Part shown: one piece after another, positions 48,899 to 59,584 of the stretch
Layout of the letters: each line of letters starts with the position of its first letter
Numbering within the stretch: position 1 is the stretch's first letter
Origin: Chloranthus sessilifolius
Lineage: Eukaryota > Streptophyta > Magnoliopsida > Chloranthales > Chloranthaceae
Length of the DNA: 64,000 nt
Direction of reading: 5' to 3'
Assembly (NCBI GenBank): GCA_021018995.1
Contig: CM037588.1
Span: forward strand, 35,585,000 to 35,648,999
Program-made: the position numbers and the translations under genes
The notes under the pieces: model-generated
Database searches by the model: none
What the model was told of the DNA's origin: nothing
The model's input: the letters and a program-made list of their open reading frames with translations, nothing else

Positions 48899-49283
48899 CC
48901 TGGGTATTGATGCCCGACATTTTGTATTTTTGATCTTTTGGATTACTGTGTGGCGCGTGGCCACCTTTGTATAAACGTATATAGTTCTGCATTTACTTAT
49001 TTTATGTTAGTCCACATTCCATTTCGGAACCACTATCGGGAACCATTGTTTGGGTGATGTACGTCCATCACCGATGGTTCTTCTTGGTTCCTCTTTGGGA
49101 ATGTGTGTTTTCTTTCCATTTACTATTATTGATGTGTGTTTAGCATAGAAATTGTTTGACTGTAATACCACTTTGCCGGATGTGTCCACCTAGCTTCCGC
49201 TATATGCGCGGACACGTGGATCGATCCGGGATCATCGAGTATGATCCTAACGGCACGGATTGAGACGGAAATTGTCATATAAA

Positions 49284-49299
49284 TGGTATCGAGCGATCG
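49284..49299 (+). other. Primer binding site of T1-b (initiator tRNA-Met type)
   Basis: It begins TGGTATC shortly after the LTR end, as in the plant initiator-Met primer site used by most chromoviruses. Confidence 0.7.
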
Positions 49300-50632
49300 T
49301 AGGTTGAACTACGGGTTTAGAAAGGATTGTTTTCACAATCTATGTAATTGATCAATGTTGTTGTTTTTACAATGATGCATCAAAGATGGGCCCTAAGTTC
49401 GAGGAGGGCATAGTGGAGGTAGAGCAGATGAGAGATTCCCTGAGGGATGTGCAGGTCACGTCGCGGGGCTTAGAGTTTCTCTGAATTAAATGTGGTGGTG
49501 GGACCAAGAGGAGGAAGAAGAAGAAATGAGGAGAGGATGGAGCAGGTGTTGGAAGCATTAGCTACCAACGTCAGCCAACAAACAAATTGCGTTGGCTCAA
49601 CAGCCTAGACCACCCCATCACCCTAGTGGGTTTGGAGTTTAGGAGAATGAGACCTCCTAACTTCTCGGGTCAAACGGATCCCATTGAAGCGGAAGGATGG
49701 ATTGAAGAGATGGAAAAGCTCTTCGAGGTGCTACAATGTAGTGATGAGGAGAAAGTGCGTTGGGCCACTTTCAAACTTGATGGTGACGGGACCATGGTGG
49801 AAGTCGGTGTCACAAAATCGATTAAAGAGAATTCCCTCACACTCCTTGGACATGGGAGGAGTTCACGGAGGTGTTCTACCACAAATACTTCCAAAATTGT
49901 GAGGCATCGGAAGTGAAGTTTATAGAATTGAGACAAGGCGCCATGTCGGTGAGAGACTATGGAGCAGAATTTGTGACAGTTGGCTAGGTTTGCTCCTCAA
50001 AGATGTAGCCACAGAGTTGATGAGGGCCGAAAGTTTCAACTTGGCCTTAGACAGACTACAAAAGGACGTCGCCATGTGGGAAATGGAGACGTATGAGGGA
50101 GTCATGGCCAAGGCTCTCATAGCTGAAGAGGAGAACCAAAAACAATTTTCTTGGAGGGACAAGCAGACGAGAGAGAGGCCATTTCAAGGGCAATCTCAGG
50201 ACACGGAACAAAACAAGAGGGCTAGGTTTGCTAGACCTCAGAGATACCTACACACTCTCGAAGGCGATATCTTGGTCCTAGTTCCTACCGAGGGCGGCAC
50301 CTACTTCTTCTAGATCATTGGACCAATTTGGATCTTACAGTGGCGGGGCGTCAGTGACACAGGGACCTTCAAGGATCTCATCCTTTACTCCGGCCGTGGT
50401 TTGTGCAAAGTGTGGGAAACAACACAAGACGGAGGATTGTAGGAGAGATACCGGGGCATGTTTCAGGTGTGGCAAGATGGGCCACTTGGTTAGGAATTGC
50501 CCTGAGGAGAGTAAGGAGCGGACAGGATCGGTATCAACACAAAGATCATCTCGACCAATAGTCCACAGTCGAGCTTATGCCGTCATCATGATCGATGCTC
50601 GACGACATCGAACGATGTCATCCAAGGTATGA
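49300..50632 (+). pseudogene. T1-b gag, broken
   Basis: A leader and N-terminal part are followed by the capsid-type domain (R-P-P-N-F-S-G-Q-T-D-P near 49650, W-I-E-E-M-E-K-L-F near 49700, K-V-R-W-A-T-F-K-L near 49755). The zinc knuckle C-F-R-C-G-K-M-G-H-L-V-R-N-C lies at about 50460-50500, preceded by C-A-K-C-G-K-Q-H. It packages element RNA in related elements. Fossil with several breaks. Confidence 0.85.
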
Positions 50633-50872
50633 TTTGAGATTCAATGAATGTGGTTTAGTGATATAACGAATTAAGAATTTTGAAAATATAGAAATAGTTG
50701 AGTAATTAAGATGTCAATAGTATATGTATGGATGCATAGTTAAGACGTTGAGATAACATTGAAATTGGCGATAGGTGAATCAAATTGTATAGGAGTTACA
50801 TTTGTTACAGAGCACGAGCCTTGATAGATCCAGTTTCACGACTCTTTCATCCGACCTCAATTAACTAAGAAA
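50633..50872 (+). other. AT-rich non-coding stretch between gag and protease of T1-b
   Basis: About 240 bp, AT-rich, without a reading frame of note. It begins with GTATGA after CCAAG. I cannot say whether it is spliced or simply degenerate. Confidence 0.4.
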
Positions 50873-51300
50873 TTGGGTGCCACTCCTGCATGCTTAGACT
50901 TTATTTTGATGTCAGTTCCCACGGGTAATACTATGAACGCACTCACCGTGTGCAAGTCAGTGATAGTGGCAGTGGAAGAACACGAAACACAGGCAGATTT
51001 GATTCTGTTGGATATGAAAGGATTTGACGTCATTATGGGAATGGACTGGCTATCCGCGTACCGCGCAAGTGTGGATTGCCTTCGAAAGATAGTGGTTTTT
51101 CGTCCACCTAAGCGACGATCATTTAGATTCCTTGGGGAAAAATCTAAGGTGGCTCCATTGATATCCGCGATTCGGGCGGAAAAGATGATGAAGAATGGTT
51201 GCAGCGGATATGTGGCTTTTCTACAAGAACAACGGGAAGAAACAAATGTGCTATCCGATATTCCCGGCGAGTGTGAGTATCCCGATGCATTTCCTAAGAA
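50873..51300 (+). pseudogene. T1-b protease region, broken
   Basis: Same G-F-D-V-I-M-G-M-D-W-L block as T1-a, near 51015-51050. The sequence is nearly identical to 1-390. Fossil. Confidence 0.8.
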
Positions 51301-52610
51301 TTGCCTGGATTACCACCAGTTAGAGAGGTTGAGTTTGCAATTAATTTAGCTCCAGGCACAGAACCAGTATCTAAGGCTCCGTATCGGATGGCTCCAACAG
51401 AATTGCAAGAGTTGAAGGAACAACTGCAAGAACTGCTTGACAAGGGATTTATTCGGCCAAGTGTGTCTCCTTGGGGAGCACCGGTGTTGTTTGTCCGAAA
51501 GAAAGACGGCTCAATGCGCTTATGCATTGATTATCGGCAGTTGAATAAGTTGACGATTAAGAATCGTTACCCGCTTCCTAGGATCGATGATCTATTTGAT
51601 CAATTGCAAGGAGCGAGGTTCTTTACGAAGATTGACTTGAGATCAGGTTACCATCAATTTCGGGTCAAGGCTGAAGATGTGGAGAAGACGGCGTTCAGAA
51701 CCAGATATGGGCACTATGAGTTCTTAGTTATGCCATTTGGATTGACGAACGCACCCGCATCATTTATGGACCTGATGAATCGTATATTTAAACCACACTT
51801 GGACAAGTCGGTGGTTGTTTTTGTAGACGACATTCTTGTCTATTCCAAGACAAAGGAGGAACACGAAGAACATCTACATGTGGTTTTGCGGACCCTTAGA
51901 GAACACAAATTACACGCAAAGCTCGGCAAGTGCGAGTTTTGGTTGAACCAAGTGAGTTTCTTAGGCCATATTGTCTCATAAAAAGGTATAACGGTAGATC
52001 CCACAAAGATCGAGTTGTGAATTGGGAACGACCTAAGACAAAGGATGAGGTCCGTAGTTTTCTTGGTTTGGCAGGGTACTACAGGCGGTTTGTAGAAGGA
52101 TTCTCTAAACTATCGAGTCCGCTTACTCAGCTCACAAAGAAAAGTGCTAAGTTTGATTGGACGGAACAATGCGAGAAGAGTTTCCAGGAATTGAAGACGC
52201 GGCTAACTACAGCACCAGTGCTAGCTATACCTTCTGGCAGAGGAGGTTTTGCTATCTACAGCGATGCATCATATAGTGGGTTAGGTTGCGTCCTCAACCA
52301 GCATAAGAAGGTTATCGCCTATGGCTCTAGACAACTGAAGGAACATGAGAAGAATTACCCGACTCATGACTTGGAATTAGCAGCGGTGATCTTTGCTCTG
52401 AAAATTTGGAGGCACTACTTATATGGTGAGACCTTCGACATCTACACCGACCACAAAAGCCTAAAGTACTTGTTTACACAAAAAGACTTGAACATGCGAC
52501 AGCGCAGGTGGATGGAGTTCTTAAAGGACTACGATTGTTCCATCCAGTATCACCCTGGAAAAGCCAATGTGGTGGCGGATGCTTTGAGCAGGAAGTCTTC
52601 AGCTCAATTG
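51301..52610 (+). pseudogene. T1-b reverse transcriptase and RNase H, broken
   Basis: C-I-D-Y-R-Q-L-N near 51522, [10 protein letters not shown] near 51630, F-V-D-D-I-L-V-Y near 51820, then [11 protein letters not shown] near 52060. RNase H has Y-S-D-A-S near 52260, Y-T-D-H-K-S-L-K near 52445 and A-D-A-L-S-R-K near 52580. It is better preserved than the copy in T1-a but still broken. Confidence 0.92.
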
Positions 52611-53720
52611 GCACATTTGATCACCAGAGTGCAAAGGTGGCATTTATTGGAAGACCTGGCCTTATGTGATACGTTGATTGATGTTAAGGGTTCAGGTACT
52701 TTGATGGCCACCATTGTGATACGGCCCACATTGTTTGATAATATACGAAAGCTCCAAATGGTCGATGACGAGCTTATGACAATTAGAAGAGATGTGATCA
52801 ATGGGATAAGGCCTGATTTTTCTATTAAGGATGATGGCACCTTGCTATTTCGAGATCGGACGTGCATACCGGATACCAAAGATCTAAAAGACACAATTTT
52901 GGAAGAAGCGCATAAATCTACGTATGCTATACATCCGTAGCACCAAGATGTACCAAGATCTCAAACGAAGTTTTTGGTGGAGAGGATTAAAGAAGGATGT
53001 ATGAGTATGTTTCTCGGTGTTTGGTCCGCCAAATAGTGAAAGTAGACCATCGGAATCCAGCAGGTTTGTTACAACCCTTGCCAGTACCAGAGTGGAAATG
53101 GGAAGCCATTTCTATGGACTTTATTTTAGGATTACCGAGTACACTGAGAAAGAACAATGCAATTTGGGTTATTGTTGATCGCTTGTGAAATCCGACACTT
53201 TTCTATCAGACGGACTACAATCACTGCCCAATAAACTAGCCGAGTTATATTTGAACGAAATAGTTCGATTACATGGAATACTGTCGAAGATCGTGTGTGA
53301 TAGAGATCCTCAGATATCGTCAGCATTTGGCGACGGTTCCAAGAAGGCATGGGTACGAAATTGGAGTTCAAGTTTCATCCTCGCAGATGGGCGAGAGAGA
53401 GTGAACGAGATAATAGAGGATATATTGCGAGCATGCATGTTAGACTTTCATGGCTCATGGGATCAACACTTACCTCTAATCGAAGTTCACAGATAATAAA
53501 TGACTATCACGAGCATTGGGATGGCACCTTATGAAGCCTTATATGGACGCCGATGCAAATCTCCATTGAATCGGGAAGAAATCGTGAGAAGCTTGTCTTG
53601 GGACCAGAAATGGTAGATAGTACCACTGAAACAGTAAGAGTAATACGTGAAAGGTTGAAGATGGCCCAAAGTCGCCAAAAGAGCTATGCCGATCTTCACC
53701 GAACACAAGTGGAATTTCAG
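52611..53720 (+). pseudogene. T1-b integrase, broken
   Basis: The zinc-binding region starts near 52900 and S-M-D-F-I-L-G-L-P (catalytic core) lies near 53110. The remaining core is poorly preserved up to the Y-E-A-L-Y-G-R-R segment near 53530. Homologous to 1960-2820. Several breaks. Confidence 0.8.
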
Positions 53721-53792
53721 GTATAATCAATTACATTAATGATATGACCATGATTAAAATTAAACTACGAAAGAATTGACCCTTGGTTTCAG
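53721..53792 (+). other. GT...AG-bounded segment in T1-b pol, candidate intron
   Basis: 72-nt counterpart of 2821-2894. It starts GTATAATC and ends GGTTTCAG, between integrase and the GPY/F-chromodomain block. Confidence 0.5.
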
Positions 53793-54169
53793 GTTGGAGA
53801 CAAGGTGTTTGTGAAAATTTCGCCAATCAAGGGCGTCATGCGTTTTGGGAAGCGAAGCTAAGTCCTCGGACATTGGACCATTTGAAGTTTGGCGAAGTAG
53901 CATATCGGATCGCTTTATCACCGCAGTTAGCAAGCATGCATAACGTATTCCACGTATCCATGCTGCGCCATTACGTACGTGATCCGACTCACGTCTTGGA
54001 TTTCCAACCGATAGAGCTTCAGGAGGATATGACGACGATTGAGGAACCGATCGCTATTTTGGATCGTCGACACCAAGTCCTACGGACCAAATTAATTCCA
54101 CTGGTACTAGTGAAGTGGAGGAATCATTCGGACGCCGAAGCTACTTGGGAGAGAGCAATCAAATCGTGA
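53793..54169 (+). pseudogene. T1-b GPY/F module and chromodomain-like tail
   Basis: N-V-F-H-V-S-M-L-R near 53940 and the tail V-K-W-R-N-H-S-D-A-E-A-T-W-E near 54110-54150, which is the chromodomain-like signature of Tekay elements. Fossil. Confidence 0.85.
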
Positions 54170-54373
54170 ATGATCCGTGATCCGCTCACCGATGAAAAGG
54201 TAAGTCTCGATTTCATCCTGGAATTCGTTGCCATAATTATAAATTGGTGTGAGCATATGCTTGACGAATTTATCTTTTGGAATACTCTATGTGGCGTGTA
54301 TGAATTAGTAGTTTTAAAATCCGGACCATCAAATTAAGGAGATTGACCAGATGAAATGCAGTGTTACTGGCAC
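54170..54373 (+). other. T1-b non-coding stretch after pol
   Basis: Non-coding and homologous to 3291-3496. It separates pol from the pre-accessory palindrome array. Nothing else recognised. Confidence 0.6.
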
Positions 54374-54516
54374 CCGTGATCGATCTACACCAGTTGGTGA
54401 TCGATCTACAAGGGACCCGTGATCGATCTACACCAGCTTGGTGATCGATCAATGAATCGGGTTGGAACTTAAAGATTCCTTGGTGATCGATCACCAAGAG
54501 GCCGTGATCGATCACC
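54374..54516 (+). repeat. GATCGATC array upstream of the T1-b accessory gene
   Basis: Six GATCGATC cores with the same ACCAA, TACACC and TACAAG continuations as in T1-a 3497-3724, ending about 15 bp before a TATA box. Confidence 0.95.
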
Positions 54517-54530
54517 AATGGACGTTGAGT

Positions 54531-54538
54531 TATAAAAG
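54531..54538 (+). promoter_or_regulatory. TATA box before the T1-b accessory gene
   Basis: TATAAAAG lies directly after the palindrome array and about 210 nt before the accessory ATG at 54747. An internal promoter is inferred. Confidence 0.55.
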
Positions 54539-54746
54539 AGGGGGGAACCCGAGGGGTCATTTGCAACATTCTAACCGCAAGAGACCAAAGGGGTTTTCGA
54601 TTTTCGGCCTTCCTCAACCATTTTCGTTCGTTCTCCGCCTATTTCGTTTCGTTCTCTGTGATTTGAGTGGCCGCCACATTCACCGAGAATCTTCCGTTTC
54701 CTTAACTTTCGATTCCTTTTTCTTGCATTTCGCCCAAATCTAGACC

Positions 54747-56170
54747 ATGGGACCACGCACGAAGAATCCTTCGCGTAAGGTACCCACACCCCGGCTCGTG
54801 CCGCATCACCCACCGTTCCCTTCCTCGCCCGTCGTGCCACCCATGGCACCGACCTCTACCCGCCTGCCTCGCAGATCCGCATCGCTCACCATTGAGCGTG
54901 AAGTCCCCAACGCGTGGTGGGCTTCCAAAACCTTCCTACCGGAATACGTTTTTGTGTCCTCACTATATGAGGACCGACCCGAAATGGCTTGGGCCAAGGG
55001 TTACATACAAAAGCTAGGGCTTAAACCCTTACTCGCGCCCTTCCATGACCATTATCGCCACGATCGATGCGGTTTTTCTTCCAAAACCTCAAATGGGGTG
55101 ATAGTCGCCATCGACTCGTCACAACCATCGATGGCCTTGAATATAAATTCAACCATTTCCACGTCGCGGCGGCACTTCAATGCCCGTCCGCGTACATTGA
55201 GACCAGTGGCCTCGAGCCTCCTTACGTCAAGGAGGTACCCTATGCCGATGTGGTCACCAAGATGACCCAAGGCCAACACGGTAGGGGCCAAGCCATTTCT
55301 AGGGCCCAACTACCTGATCGGTTGTGGATGCTTGATACCTACATCAAGTGTGCCCTCAACCCTTTCCTGCACAAGTCCTCACGGACCGGAGTAGTGCAAC
55401 AGGCACTATTCTCCGCCTATGAGAACCGTTGGTTCTCTATGGCAGATCTGGTCATTGATGGCATCATAAACGCCAATGACCTGATGTCTGAGAAAGGGCG
55501 ATCTGGGGCGAAGAAACAGATCCCCTATGCACGCCTCGTCACCAAGCTTGTGGAGCAAGATGTCGCCACGCGAGGCCTCAGCTTGGCTCCCCAGGAGCCT
55601 CGTTTGACCAACAACACTAGGGTCTTTCATCTGAAAGACTGGACAAAGAGCTACAATTTGTTGGTTAAGCGTCTTCCTGAGGAGGAGGAGGGCGCGGCTG
55701 AGCCCGTTCCCCCTGCTGTAGCAGAAGGTTCAGCCCCTCCTAGAGCAGAGGGTTCAGTACCTGATGCGCCCGCGACTACAGAGGGCGAGACACCACAGGA
55801 CCTACCACCCCAGCCAGAGCCATCTGCCCGACCAGCCCCTATTCCACCCCGTCGATCAGTTCGTCACGCACCACCCCCTCCCCCACCCTCTTCCTCCCCC
55901 GACGTCACCGCGATGCTCCGCGAGTTGGGGGAGAGCAATCGCCGCATCCACGCGAGACCGGATGGCGTTGAGGCGCTCTGCAGATGATGCATCGCCGTTC
56001 TGGACTATCACGCGGGTATGCATGAGCTAGTCATGCAGCACCTCTATGCCACGACGTCCACGCCGATGCTCGCGCACGCCCGCCTGCATAGGGTGGATCC
56101 ACGCGACTATCGTTCAGCCAGAATCGACGCCCGACCACGCCGGCCCATCCGATGCTCCCGCAGGTATTAC
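54747..56170 (+). pseudogene. T1-b accessory gene: putative plant transposon protein-like, broken
   Basis: Homologue of 4039-5318. The start M-G-P-R-T-K-N-P-S is followed by a short basic and proline-rich leader, then the domain with W-W-A-S-K-T-F-L-P-E near 54915 and M-A-D-L-V-I-D-G-I-I near 55440. A well-kept acidic/proline-rich region follows (55690-55900; E-E-E-E-G-A then repeated P-P and A-E-G-S), and last an amphipathic helix (M-L-R-E-L-G-E-S-N-R-R near 55915). Domain similarity suggests descent from a plant transposon-associated protein. Its role in the element is unknown. Several breaks. Confidence 0.7.
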
Positions 56171-56413
56171 CAGACTACTATTGCTTATTAGCCATTTATA
56201 TGTACACGTATCTCTCTAGTTATATTTCGTTGCATATTGCATATATTCTGTTCATACTTTAATTATTCTGCCTGCAATATATAAACTTCGTAAATCTTTT
56301 AGTTACCATGCATGACACTTAGATCAATTTCCGGTATTAGTTTAGCATGTGAGTCTTAAAACTACAAAATCCCTACGTACGCCTCTTAGACATTTTCGAG
56401 GACGAAAATTCCT
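56171..56413 (+). other. T1-b AT-rich 3' tail
   Basis: AT-rich sequence matching 5319-5567, ending with TTTTCGAGGACGAAAATTCC. No gene. Confidence 0.7.
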
Positions 56414-56424
56414 AAGGGGGATAA
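56414..56424 (+). other. Polypurine tract of T1-b
   Basis: AAGGGGGATAA directly before the TG of the 3' LTR. Confidence 0.9.
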
Positions 56425-57183
56425 TGTAACAATTTTAAAATTAGAACACGTGCTCGATCGCTTTGATCCGTGTTCGCACGGAAACCGAGGTTAATTTAAA
56501 ACTTTAAGGTTATATTAATTTAAATAATGTGGCACCGTGATGAGATGAGATCACGTGAATTTCCGTTGAGATCTGAGACGCGTAGAGGGTAGATGGAACA
56601 CGTTGCGCAGAAGCAACTGTGTTCATACTTCACACCGGAATAGACACCAAGGGCAAAATAGAAATTTTGCTTGAGAGAAGTAGCTTATAGAGGAAGGATG
56701 GGGAGACAAGAGAAGAGAGACTTCATTCCTTCTTCTCCTTCATCACCGTGCCCTGTGTGCTCCATAGATTGGAGATTGATGCTAAGAAGTGTGAAAGAAA
56801 TCATTGAGAGAGAAGAAGAAGGGTTAAGAGAGAAGAGGAGAGATTCTAAGCTAGAGGAGCTAGACCTAAGGGTTTGAGTTACCTAGGGTTTGAGATTGTT
56901 GTGAGAGACCCTGATCTGTTGAACCAGAGCCGAGGAATTTCTCGCCGAATCCGCGTCGAAGAGGAGCTCCGAGATCTAGGTTTTGGAAACCCTCTTTTCG
57001 GGTCATTGCCGGAACCCCAAGAAACCCACGAACAAGGTGAGTTGTGTGTGTTAAATAAGGTTAAATGAGTAGTTTAAAGGGTAGGTTTACGATGTATTAA
57101 TGGTGATTGCACAACCATTAATGGAGAGAGAGCAAAAATGGAAGGAAAGGTGAACTCCATTAATGACAGCTTTGCTGTCATTG

Positions 57184-57670
57184 GTGATCGATCACCAAGG
57201 TGGTGATCGATCTGATAGTTAGTGATCGATCACCAAGGGTGGTGATCGATCAATCATATAAGTTTATAGGAACAGAGAGTTGAGAAGTTGACGCCCGAGG
57301 TGGATAACGAACACTAAGGAGGTGTTCGATCTACAATGAGTCTGGTGATCGATCACCAAGGTGGTGATCGATCTACAAAGGTGTTGGTGATCGATCACCA
57401 AGGTGGTGATCGATCAATTTGTATAAAAAAAAATTTATGTGGACAGAGAGAGGAGTTTTTGAAGCTTACCGTGGTGATCGATCACCAGGCTGGTGATCGA
57501 TCTACAAGGGCTGGTGATCGATCTACAAAGGCTGGTGATCGATCTACAAAGGCTGGTGATCGATCTACAAGGGCTGGTGATCGATCTACAAAGGCTGGTG
57601 ATCGATCTACAAAGGCTGGTGATCGATCTACAAAGGCTGGTGATCGATCTACAGTGGGTGGTGATCGATC
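57184..57670 (+). repeat. GATCGATC array in the T1-b 3' LTR
   Basis: Mixed ACCAA/TACA types at the left. At 57485-57655 a regular 21-bp tandem block (CTGGTGATCGATCTACAA plus AGG or GGG) has about eight units, two more than in the 5' LTR, so the copy number differs between the two LTRs of one element. Confidence 0.95.
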
Positions 57671-58511
57671 ACTCACCCCTGCTTTTGCCTGTCTTGAATT
57701 CATGAAGTAGACACCCCGGATATTGTGCCGGGTAGTTCTCTGACATTCCTAACACTTAATGTGCTGTGCATATGGTATAGGATAAACCCTGACCCGTCCA
57801 AAAAGCTGTGGATTTACTTAGAAGATAAACTGATCTGAGGTAGGAGAAAATTCAACTTAAAGTGTATCTAAATTTAATTGCATGATATCTTAACATCGTA
57901 TTCTATCTCTGATTGAAGCATGCCCGCATATGCATTAAACTCGATTCCCGTGATTCGATATCTCTTTTCTTTGCATATGCTCGATAACTGCTATGATAAT
58001 CTGCCTCGATAATCGATTCATGAGGTAATAAGTATGTATTTGATTTGAGGTTTAATATTGACGATCCCCACCGACTCGGCGGTATATCCGCTTTCTTGCA
58101 CAATGTGCGATTGCTTTGAAAATCCTCGGCAAAATATGCACTCCATGTGTGGGGCATTATTGCATTCCTGAAAATTGTTCATTGAACGACGATTGGTTGG
58201 GGTTTCCTATCGGCACAAATCTGGCTACCACGTGATATATATACACGGGAGTTACTTAAGTTAGAGATACGTATGATTTAAGTCATTTAAATCTAATAAG
58301 CACAGCATCTTGCTAATTCCGGAGTTCAGTTTACTTTTGCCAGTTATGCATTCTGATTTCCTGCATGTTTGAGCATCAATCTATATCTGTTCAGTTTCGT
58401 TTCACTTGTCGATCTAAGATATGTTCTGCAATCATGTTAAATAATTTAGATGTAAATTAATTGAAATTCTTCTACTGAGCTAGGATGTAGCTCACCGCTC
58501 AAATCTTTTAG

Positions 58512-58616
58512 GTTCTCGAGAGTTCTGATCAGAGCGACCCGGATTATCAGCCGGATCCCGAGGCCGAGGCAGAGGACGAGGAGACGGACGTCCAGGCGGA
58601 CGAGTTTTATCCGTAG
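58512..58616 (+). other. Short acidic reading frame in the T1-b 3' LTR
   Basis: It encodes S-D-P-D-Y-Q-P-D-P-E-A-E followed by an acidic run and the end D-E-F-Y-P-stop. The T2 LTR has D-L-D-Y-N-P-D-K-E and E-E-F-F-P-stop at the same place (59050-59104). Codons differ while residues are kept, which argues for past coding function. Confidence 0.55.
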
Positions 58617-59012
58617 CCTGGGTATTGATGCCCGACATTTTGTATTTTTGATCTTTTGGATTACTGTGTGCCTGGTGGCCACCTTTGTATAAACGTATAT
58701 AGTTCTGCATTTACTTATTTTATGTTAGTCCACATTCCATTTCGGAACCACTATCGGGAACCATTGTTTGGGTGATGTACGTCCATCACCGATGGTTCTT
58801 CTTGGTTCCTTTTTGGGAATGTGTGTGTTTTCTTTCCATTTACTATTATTGATGTGTGTTTAGCATAGAAATTGTTTGACTCAGAATACCACTGCTCGGA
58901 TGTGTCCACCTAGCTTCCGCTATATGCGCGGACACGTGTGATCGATCCGGGATCATCCAGAGTATGATCCTAACGGCACGGATTTCTGGAGACGGAAATT
59001 CGGGCTGTTACA

Positions 59013-59017
59013 GGGTA
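59013..59017. repeat. Right target duplication GGGTA of T1-b
   Basis: Identical to 46753-46757. Confidence 0.9.
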
Positions 59018-59390
59018 GAACCGGAAGTGAATCCAAAATAGGAAGAGGATCTCGATTACAACCCTGACAAGGAGGAAGGACGACCCGAGGAGTTCTTTCC
59101 TTAGCTGGTCTCATTGGAGTCCACATAGTGCGGTGTTATTTTGTACTTTTGTTTCTTGGTATAGTATACTTGTTAAACTAAATTGCAGTTTCATATAGTC
59201 CTTTGACCACTGTTTATGTGACGGTCAGCCATCACTGGTGGATGTATAGCATAGTTTAGAATGATGGAAATCTTGTCTTGTTTACTATGCCATGCGTTTT
59301 GCACTTTGCTTCCGCACTTATGTAATTTACCGAATACGTGATGGCTCGATCATTCTGATTCTCTTCATAAGGGAAGATCGAGCTGTCACA
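59018..59390 (+). repeat. T2 LTR, second part
   Basis: Continuation of 44279-46757. It encodes the acidic frame ending E-E-F-F-P-stop at 59104 and finishes GAGCTGTCACA at 59390, right before a primer-site-like sequence. Confidence 0.8.
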
Positions 59391-59584
59391 ATGGTATCAA
59401 AGCATCACGTTACCAAAGAAACTTTGAAATCAGATTGTGTTCCTTGATATGATGGCACGGATTTTGAGTAAGGAAATACGGGCCATCACAAGTGGTATCA
59501 GCAAATTCAGTGCGAGTCTGAGACATTAAATTCAATGATGTCCCGGGTTTTTCCCAGATTAACTTGAAGGGAAAAGTTGGGTCA
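59391..59584 (+). other. T2 primer site and stacked LTR-end fragments
   Basis: TGGTATCAAAGCA at 59392 is an initiator-Met-type primer site. Two further stretches look like LTR ends: CGGGCCATCACA at about 59480-59491, followed by a second TGGTATCAGCA, and GGGTCATCACA at 59580-59590. No gene. Confidence 0.55.

Larger units (their letters stand above)
46758..49277 (+). repeat. 5' LTR of T1-b
   Basis: Starts TGTAACGACCCC. The right boundary (about 49277) is set by similarity and by the primer site, and could move by a few bases. It contains the palindrome array (47528-47950), donor-like AAG|GTGAGT at 47377-47385, acceptor-like CTTTTAG ending at 48789, the acidic frame 48790-48898, and a threefold CTCTGATAAT repeat near 48268-48306. 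Confidence 0.9.
46758..59012 (+). mobile_element. T1-b: full-length Tekay-like LTR retrotransposon, 12.3 kb, broken
   Basis: Both LTRs, primer site, gag, pol, palindrome array, accessory gene and polypurine tract are present in order, and GGGTA flanks both ends. It sits inside the T2 LTR, so it is younger than T2. Long stretches of its two LTRs are identical (for example 46927-47160 and 56590-56820), which suggests a fairly recent insertion. The coding regions nevertheless have many breaks. Confidence 0.93.
56425..59012 (+). repeat. 3' LTR of T1-b
   Basis: TG start at 56425 and GCTGTTACA end at 59012, followed by GGGTA. It contains the palindrome array 57184-57670, donor-like AAG|GTGAGT at 57034-57042, acceptor-like CTTTTAG ending at 58511 and the acidic frame 58512-58616. 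Confidence 0.95.

Noticed and set aside
49284-49299. tRNA-like sequence near LTR ends (also at 59392)
   Set aside because: Only the short primer-binding match is present. No cloverleaf or full tRNA gene follows.
54747-56170. Accessory gene of T1 as a DNA-transposon transposase or an envelope gene
   Set aside because: No catalytic DDE pattern, signal peptide or membrane segment is visible. Similarity is to an uncharacterised plant transposon-associated domain, so no function is assigned.
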